A DNA stretch of 64,000 nucleotides, taken from positions 4,718,501 to 4,782,500 of the forward strand of contig NZ_JAPEMI010000001.1 of the NCBI RefSeq assembly GCF_026342835.1, written 5' to 3'. Below, one piece after another: positions 59,015-64,000 of this stretch; position 1 is the first letter of the stretch, and each line of letters begins with the position of its first letter. Origin of the DNA: Streptomyces sp. NBC_00154 (GTDB lineage: Bacteria; Actinomycetota; Actinomycetes; Streptomycetales; Streptomycetaceae). The position numbers and the translations under genes were made by a program. The notes beneath the pieces were generated by a model. The model did no database searches. It was not told where the DNA came from and saw only the letters and a list, made by a program, of their open reading frames with translations.

Positions 59015-59659
59015 TCAGATCCCCGTTCCCGTACGGCGCAGGACGCGCAGCGAGTCCGTGACCGACACCTCGGTGAACGCCCCGGACTCCAGCGCCCGCA
59101 GATACACCCGGTACGGGGCCTGGCCGCCGTGCGCGGGATCGGGGAACACGTCGTGGATCACGAGGAGCCCGCCCTCGGCGAGATGCGGCGCCCAGCCCTC
59201 GTAGTCGCCGTTCGCATGCTCGTCGGTGTGCCCGCCGTCGATGAAGACGAAGCCGAGCTTCCCGCCCCAGACGGCCGCGACCTGCGGGGACCGGCCGACG
59301 AGCGCCACGACATGGTCTTCGAGCCCGGCCGCGTGCAGGGTGCGGCGGAACGTCGGCAGTGTGTCCATCCGGCCGACCTCCGGGTCCACGACGGTCGGGT
59401 CGTGGTACTCCCAGCCGGGCTGCTGCTCCTCGCTGCCACGGTGATGGTCGACGGTGAGCGCCGTCACACCGGCTGCCCGGGCGGCATCGGCGAGCAGGAT
59501 CGTGGACCGCCCGCAGTACGTCCCGACCTCCAGCAGTGGCAGACCGAGCGCGGCGGCGTCGGTGGCGGCCGCGTGGAGGGCGAGCCCCTCGACCACCGGC
59601 ATGAACCCCTTGGCGGCCTGAAAGGCGGCGAGAATCTCGGGCTTGGGCTCGGCGGCCAC
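59015..59659 (-). CDS. Class I SAM-dependent methyltransferase (Methyltransf_24 type)
   Basis: A 214-residue protein with a Rossmann methyltransferase fold. Motif I is LLEVGTYCGRSTILLA near residue 42, DHHRGSEEQQPGWEYHD near 72 is the acidic ribose region, and LGFVFIDGGHTDEHANGDYE near 138 carries the metal or substrate loop seen in O-methyltransferases and cephalosporin-hydroxylase-like proteins. LAEGGLLVIHDVFPDPAHGG follows. The acceptor is unknown. GTG start with GGAGGAACCCC upstream. Probably co-transcribed with the amidase gene 22 bp downstream. Confidence 0.82.
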   Translation of the reverse strand: MAAEPKPEILAAFQAAKGFMPVVEGLALHAAATDAAALGLPLLEVGTYCGRSTILLADAARAAGVTALTVDHHRGSEEQQPGWEYHDPTVVDPEVGRMDTLPTFRRTLHAAGLEDHVVALVGRSPQVAAVWGGKLGFVFIDGGHTDEHANGDYEGWAPHLAEGGLLVIHDVFPDPAHGGQAPYRVYLRALESGAFTEVSVTDSLRVLRRTGTGI

Positions 59660-59736
59660 GGGGTTCCTCCTGGCGGTACGGGGATCGAACGGCGCCCCAT
59701 GGTGCCGTACGGCCTGGTCGGCGGTGTCGGCGGGGG

Positions 59737-59925
59737 TCAGAAGCGAGGCATGTCGGGGATGGCCTTCGCGGCGACGTCGATCAGCGCCTGAACCTTCGGC
59801 AGATCGGCCGCGACTTCCTCCGCCGTCACAGCCGGTGCTTCGGTGGAGCGGTACTCGACTTCGTTGCGGCGAGTGCGCCGGGCCCACCGCTCCCTGCTGA
59901 GTCGCTCGGGTTGCTTCCGCGTCGC
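59737..59925 (-). pseudogene. Coding-like fragment without a start codon
   Basis: Between the methyltransferase and MFS genes one reverse frame reads RERWARRTRRNEVEYRSTEA and continues to LPKVQALIDVAAKAIPDMPR before its stop. The codons have mostly G or C in the third position, as in real genes of this genome. After the in-frame TGA at 59928-59926 there is no good start; only an internal GTG that would give 30 residues. It looks like the 3' end of a lost gene, or a small gene with an unusual start. No family is recognised. Confidence 0.35.
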
Positions 59926-59933
59926 TCAACCGC

Positions 59934-61733
59934 TCACGACGACACCGCGGTTCGACGCTCCGGTGCGCTGACCGTCAGTACGAGGTCGACCTCGGCCGGC
60001 AGGCCGTTCGCCGGGTACGTCGCCGGGCAGGCGCGCGGCGCGTATCCGGTGGCGGAACCGGCCAGGACGAAGGTGCCGGTGGACGGGGCGGCCAGGGTGT
60101 ACCGGCCGGCTTCGTCCGTCACGGTGAGCCCCGCCTGCCGCCCCATCCGGTCGATCAGCGTGACGTTGGCGTGGGCCACCGGCGTACCGTCCGCATCCAG
60201 CACCCTGCCCCGGAAGCCGTCCGATCCGACGACCGGACGCGAGGCCTCCCGGTCGGACGCCGCCGCGTCCGTGTTGCCGGCCAGCAGCACCGGCCGCAGC
60301 GCGTCGCGCTGCGACGGCAGGAACGCGGCCAGAACCAGACCGATCAGCACCGCACCCGTCGCGATCATGAACGAGGTCCGGAATCCCTCCATCGAAGGCA
60401 CCTGTACCGGACCCATACGCACCGAGGTGTTGGCCAGCACCATGCCGATCACGGCGCTCGACACCGACGTACCGATCGACCGCATCAGGGTGTTCAGACC
60501 GTTGGCCGCGCCGGTCTCCGACGGATCGACGGCCCCGATGATCAGTGCGGGCAGCGAGGAGTACGCGAGCCCGATACCGGCCCCGAGCACCACCGCGATC
60601 ATCACGGTCTGCCAGGCGGCACTCATCAGGCCGAGCCCTGCCCCGTAACCGATCGCGATGACCAGCATGCCGAGCATCAGTGACACCTTGGGGCCGCGGC
60701 GGGCCGACAGCCGGGCGTACAGCGGGGCGACGAACATCATGGTCAGACCCAGCGGCGCCACGCACAGCCCCGCCACGACCATCGACTGCCCGAGGCCGTA
60801 CCCGGTCGACACGGGCAGCTGGAGCAGCTGCGGCAGGACGAGCGAGACCGCGTAGAACGCGACGCCGACCATCACCGAGGTGAGGTTGGTGAGCAGTACC
60901 TCGCGCCGGGCCGAGGTCCGCAGGTCGACCAGCGGCGCCGGGCTGCGCAGCTCGAAGAGCCCCCACAGCACCAGGATCAGCAGGGATGCGGCGATCAGTC
61001 CGAGTGTGGTGGCCGAGGTCCAGCCCCAGTCGCTGCCCTTGGTGATCGGCAGCAGCAGGCAGACCAGGCCGAGCGAGAGCCCGAGCGCACCGGGCAGATC
61101 GAACCGGCCGGGCGCGCGCAGCGAGGTCTCCGGTACGGCGAGGACGGTCAGCGCCATCGACAGCACCCCGAGGCCGGCCGCGCCGAAGAACAGCGTGTGC
61201 CAGTCGGCGTGCTGGGCGACCAGCGCGGCGGCGGGCAGCGCGAGCCCGCCGCCCACCCCGATCGAGGAGCTCATCAGCGCCATCGCCGAGCCGAGCTTCT
61301 CGCGCGGCAGCTCGTCGCGCATGATGCCGATGCCCAGCGGGATGGCGCCCATGGCGAAGCCCTGGAGCGCGCGCCCCGCGATCATGACCACGAGTTGATC
61401 GGTGAAGGCGCAGATCAGCGAGCCGATCACCATGACGGCGAGGCTGGTGAGCAGCATCTTCCGCTTGCCGTAGAGGTCGCCGAGCCGGCCCATGATCGGT
61501 GTCGCGACGGCACCCGCGAGCAGGGTCGCGGTCAGCACCCAGGTGGCATTGGACGGATCGGTGTGGAGAAGGGCGGGCAGGTCCTTGATGACGGGGACGA
61601 GCAGGGTCTGCATGACCGCGACGGTGATACCCGCGAAGGCGAGAACCGGGACGACACCGCCACCCGCACGGTGGGTCCGCGGATCGGGGAGCGGCTGCTC
61701 CCCGGCGTGCTGATCGTGCGTCGCTTGTGGCAT
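59934..61733 (-). CDS. MFS transporter with C-terminal carboxypeptidase-regulatory-like domain
   Basis: A 599-residue protein. Residues 25-490 form a 14-helix DHA2-type major facilitator transporter: motif A GRLGDLYGKRK near 78, motif C-like SSIGVGGGLALPAA near 145 and the late FRTSFMIATGAVLIGLVLAA helix. A polar linker leads to a C-terminal beta-sandwich of about 80 residues (GFRGRVLDADGTPVAHANVT, then GRYTLAAPSTGTFVLAGSAT), a CarboxypepD_reg-like fold usually found outside the cell. It may be an exporter; its substrate is unknown. It diverges from the FadE34-like gene. The ATG start lies upstream of a His/Gln-rich polar head. Confidence 0.85.
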   Translation of the reverse strand: MPQATHDQHAGEQPLPDPRTHRAGGGVVPVLAFAGITVAVMQTLLVPVIKDLPALLHTDPSNATWVLTATLLAGAVATPIMGRLGDLYGKRKMLLTSLAVMVIGSLICAFTDQLVVMIAGRALQGFAMGAIPLGIGIMRDELPREKLGSAMALMSSSIGVGGGLALPAAALVAQHADWHTLFFGAAGLGVLSMALTVLAVPETSLRAPGRFDLPGALGLSLGLVCLLLPITKGSDWGWTSATTLGLIAASLLILVLWGLFELRSPAPLVDLRTSARREVLLTNLTSVMVGVAFYAVSLVLPQLLQLPVSTGYGLGQSMVVAGLCVAPLGLTMMFVAPLYARLSARRGPKVSLMLGMLVIAIGYGAGLGLMSAAWQTVMIAVVLGAGIGLAYSSLPALIIGAVDPSETGAANGLNTLMRSIGTSVSSAVIGMVLANTSVRMGPVQVPSMEGFRTSFMIATGAVLIGLVLAAFLPSQRDALRPVLLAGNTDAAASDREASRPVVGSDGFRGRVLDADGTPVAHANVTLIDRMGRQAGLTVTDEAGRYTLAAPSTGTFVLAGSATGYAPRACPATYPANGLPAEVDLVLTVSAPERRTAVSS

Positions 61734-61925
61734 GCGTGCGGCCTCCGGGCAGCGGAAGAAAGCGGGTGGAGGTGGAGTGCGGTCCGGCGGCGGGCAGCAG
61801 TGACCGCCAAGTACGTGCAGCTTGAACACTTCCGGATGTCCGCCGTATTCCTGTGAACGCCGGGCGAATGGGACGCGCCGCGGTACCCGGCGGGAAGCAT
61901 ACGGTCGTCCGACCTTCCATCGGAT

Positions 61926-61939
61926 TGGAACGTGTTCTA
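61926..61939. promoter_or_regulatory. KstR-like operator, perfect match, before the FadE34-like gene
   Basis: TGGAACGTGTTCTA matches TnnAACnnGTTnnA in all eight fixed positions and also has symmetric flanks (GAAC and GTTC). It lies 44-57 bp before the acyl-CoA dehydrogenase start, well placed to block its promoter, and 193 bp from the divergent MFS start. Confidence 0.7.
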
Positions 61940-61982
61940 CTCTTGCGCCGTTCCAGTGGCCGCGACCGGCGAGGATCCGCAC

Positions 61983-64000
61983 ATGGGCATCGCAATCACC
62001 CAAGAACAGAGGGAGCTGGCGCAGTCCGTACGGGGGTGGCTGGCGCGTGCCGTGCCGCCGGAGGAGATCCGCAAGCTCCTCGACGCGAGCGCCCCTTCTG
62101 CGCCAGGCGTGCGCCCCTTCTACTGGGACGGTCTCGCGGAACAGGGTCTGCTCGCCCTCCATCTGCCCGAGGAGTACGGGGGAGGGGGCGGTGCTCTCCT
62201 CGACCTCGCCGTGGTCCTGGAGGAGACGGGGCGGGCCGCGCTCCCCGGCCCCTACCTGGCGACCGCACTCGCCTCGGCGGTGCTCGGCGAGGCAGGTCTG
62301 AGTGACCTTGCACCCGTCCTTGCGGCCGGCACCCGCATCGGCGCCGTCGCCCTCGGCCCGGGCACCCTCACCGCCGTGGAGTGCGAGGGCGGCCATCTCC
62401 TCGACGGCGTCGCCCCGCCCGTGCTCTGCGGCGCAGACGCCGACCTGCTCATCCTCCCCGCCGAATCGGCCGGCGGCACCCGCTGGTTCGCCGTCGACTC
62501 CGCCGCCGAAGGGCTGACCGTACGCCCGCACCGCGGCGCCGACCCGACCCGCCCCACCGCCGAGGTCCGCGCCGGCGGCGTACTCGTCCCCGCGGCCCGT
62601 GCCGTGCGCATCGACTCCGGGACCGTCCGCGACCTCGCCGCCGTCCTGTTCGCCGCCGAGGCATGCGGCACCGCTGCCTGGGCGCTGGACACCGCCGTCG
62701 CGTACGCCAAGGTCCGTGAACAGTTCGGCCGCCCCATCGGGCAGTTCCAGGGCATCAAACACCTCTGCGCCGACATGCTCGTACGCGTCGAGCAGGCCCG
62801 CGCGCTCGTGTGGGACGCCGCCCGCGCGGCGGACGAAGCCCCGGAGACACGCGCACTGGTCGCCGCCCTCGCCGCGGGCGCCGCGCTCGACGCCGCCTAC
62901 AGCTGTGCCAAGGACTGCATCCAGATCCTCGGCGGTATCGGCTTCACCTGGGAGCACGACGCCCACCTCCATCTGCGCCGGGCCCTGGTGACGCGCCAGC
63001 TGCTCGGGGCCGGGGACGCCCACCGGCTGCGGGCCGCCCGGCTGGCCGAAGGCGGGGCGCGCCGCGAGCTCTCCCTGGAACTCCCCGCCGAGGCCGCCCG
63101 CCACCGCGCCGAGGCGCGCGAGACCATCGCCGCCGCCCGGGGCCTCGACCCGGAGGCGGCCCGCCGCGCCCTCGCCCCGACCGGCTACGCCGCCCCGCAC
63201 CTGCCCGCCCCGTACGGCCTGGACGCCGGACCGGTGCAACAGCTGGCCGTGCAACAGGAGCTGGAGGAACAGGGCGTGAAGGTGAGCGGCCTCGGAATCG
63301 CCACCTGGGTGGTGCCGTCGCTCCTCGCACACGGGACACCGGAGCAGCAGGACCGCTATCTCCTGCCCACCTTGCGCGGCGAACTCCTGTGGTGCCAGCT
63401 GTTCTCCGAGCCCGGCGCCGGCTCCGACCTCGCCTCGCTCCGCACGAAGGCCGAGCGGACCGCCGACGGCTGGCGGATCAACGGCCAGAAGGTGTGGACG
63501 AGCGCCGCCCAATGGGCCGACCACGGCATCCTGCTCGCCAGGACCGACCCGGACGCCCCCAAGCACCAGGGGATCGGCTACTTCCTCGTCGACATGAAGA
63601 ACACCGCAGGCATCGACATCCGCCCGCTGAAGGAGATCACCGGCGAATCCCTCTTCAACGAGGTGTACTTCGACGACGTCCTGCTGCCCGCCGACGCCGT
63701 CGTCGGCGACATCGACGCAGGCTGGCGGGTCGCCCGCAACACTCTCGGCAACGAACGCGTCCACATGGCCGACCAGATGACCTTCGACACCGGCCTGGAA
63801 GCGATGATCGCCTGCTCCGGCGAACTCGACGGCACGTACCGGGCACGGATCGGTGCGCTCGCCGCCGAGGCGCACGGGCTCGCCTGTATCGGGCTGCGGA
63901 CCACCATGCAACAGGTCTCCGGCCTGGAGCCGGGCGCGGGGGCATCCATCCGCAAACTCGTCCAGACCACGCACCAGCAGAAGGTCGCCGAGCTCGCCCT
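61983..64000 (+). CDS. Fused tandem acyl-CoA dehydrogenase, FadE34-like (cut by window edge)
   Basis: At least 672 residues; the 3' end is outside the window. Two acyl-CoA dehydrogenase units are joined in one chain. The first (1-335) has LALHLPEEYGGGGGALLDLA near 57, KVREQFGRPIGQFQGIKHLC near 242 and ILGGIGFTWEHDAHLHLRRA near 318, with the Glu of FTWEH as candidate base. The second (from about 375) has the FAD loop WCQLFSEPGAGSDLASLRTK near 470 and GWRVARNTLGNERVHMADQM near 580. Mycobacterial FadE34, which oxidises a steroid side-chain CoA ester, has this same fused build. The ATG follows GAGGA. A perfect KstR-like box precedes it. Confidence 0.85.
   Translation, partial: MGIAITQEQRELAQSVRGWLARAVPPEEIRKLLDASAPSAPGVRPFYWDGLAEQGLLALHLPEEYGGGGGALLDLAVVLEETGRAALPGPYLATALASAVLGEAGLSDLAPVLAAGTRIGAVALGPGTLTAVECEGGHLLDGVAPPVLCGADADLLILPAESAGGTRWFAVDSAAEGLTVRPHRGADPTRPTAEVRAGGVLVPAARAVRIDSGTVRDLAAVLFAAEACGTAAWALDTAVAYAKVREQFGRPIGQFQGIKHLCADMLVRVEQARALVWDAARAADEAPETRALVAALAAGAALDAAYSCAKDCIQILGGIGFTWEHDAHLHLRRALVTRQLLGAGDAHRLRAARLAEGGARRELSLELPAEAARHRAEARETIAAARGLDPEAARRALAPTGYAAPHLPAPYGLDAGPVQQLAVQQELEEQGVKVSGLGIATWVVPSLLAHGTPEQQDRYLLPTLRGELLWCQLFSEPGAGSDLASLRTKAERTADGWRINGQKVWTSAAQWADHGILLARTDPDAPKHQGIGYFLVDMKNTAGIDIRPLKEITGESLFNEVYFDDVLLPADAVVGDIDAGWRVARNTLGNERVHMADQMTFDTGLEAMIACSGELDGTYRARIGALAAEAHGLACIGLRTTMQQVSGLEPGAGASIRKLVQTTHQQKVAELA

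Overview
The window is chromosomal DNA of a Streptomyces or a very close relative. Base composition is very GC-rich, most starts are ATG or GTG behind GGAGG-like ribosome binding sites, and operons are packed with 4-base ATGA or GTGA overlaps. Families typical of actinomycetes are present: F420-dependent LLM oxidoreductase, mycothiol-dependent isomerase family, SCO2322 family, DUF2277, DUF7144, and a P450 with a 3Fe-4S ferredoxin. I saw no rRNA, tRNA, CRISPR array, complete insertion sequence or prophage. Both ends of the window cut a gene: an acetyltransferase on the left and a fused acyl-CoA dehydrogenase on the right.

Layout. 1-12.2 kb holds mostly single genes: acetyltransferases, small membrane proteins, DUF1254, DUF2277, a DedA protein, a deleted DoxX pseudogene, a PhoD-type phosphatase, a secreted HNH nuclease, a FetB-like permease, a HAD phosphatase, a peptidoglycan-binding protein and a drug exporter fused to a winged-helix domain. 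12.7-18.7 kb holds a GT87-PAP2 fusion, an AEC transporter, and a divergent CYP125-like P450 and FadA5-like thiolase pair. 18.8-25.4 kb holds a lytic transglycosylase and a five-gene ECF vitamin transporter operon behind a cobalamin riboswitch. 25.5-35.1 kb is a LacI-controlled sugar operon: binding protein, two permeases, GH130, Gfo/Idh/MocA oxidoreductase, GH13 and phosphomannomutase. 35.2-38.2 kb holds an MBL-fold hydrolase divergent from an aldehyde dehydrogenase-ferredoxin pair. 38.3-43.9 kb holds a PHB depolymerase, an aldo/keto reductase, a 3-hydroxybutyrate dehydrogenase and a GAF-PucR regulator. 44.0-49.7 kb is a branched-chain-type ABC operon with a co-transcribed alpha/beta hydrolase. 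50.0-54.0 kb holds a KstR-like TetR regulator divergent from a GT4, methyltransferase and alpha-toroid operon. 54.1-64.0 kb holds small membrane and lipoproteins, an LLM oxidoreductase, a cell-wall amidase, a methyltransferase, an MFS exporter with an extra C-terminal domain, and a FadE34-like dehydrogenase.

Two systems stand out. First, the KstR-like regulator has a perfect copy of the mycobacterial KstR operator (TnnAACnnGTTnnA) in its own promoter region. A second perfect copy lies before the FadE34-like gene, and one-mismatch copies lie before the P450, the thiolase and the MBL/aldehyde dehydrogenase pair. This looks like a dispersed, reduced KstR regulon for sterol-like or isoprenoid side chains. 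Second, the B12-riboswitch operon encodes two membrane-anchored exported proteins. One is an alpha/alpha-toroid protein and the other is an SCO2322-family protein. Together they resemble the alpha and beta domains of animal transcobalamin split into two genes, placed beside the ECF S, T and A components.
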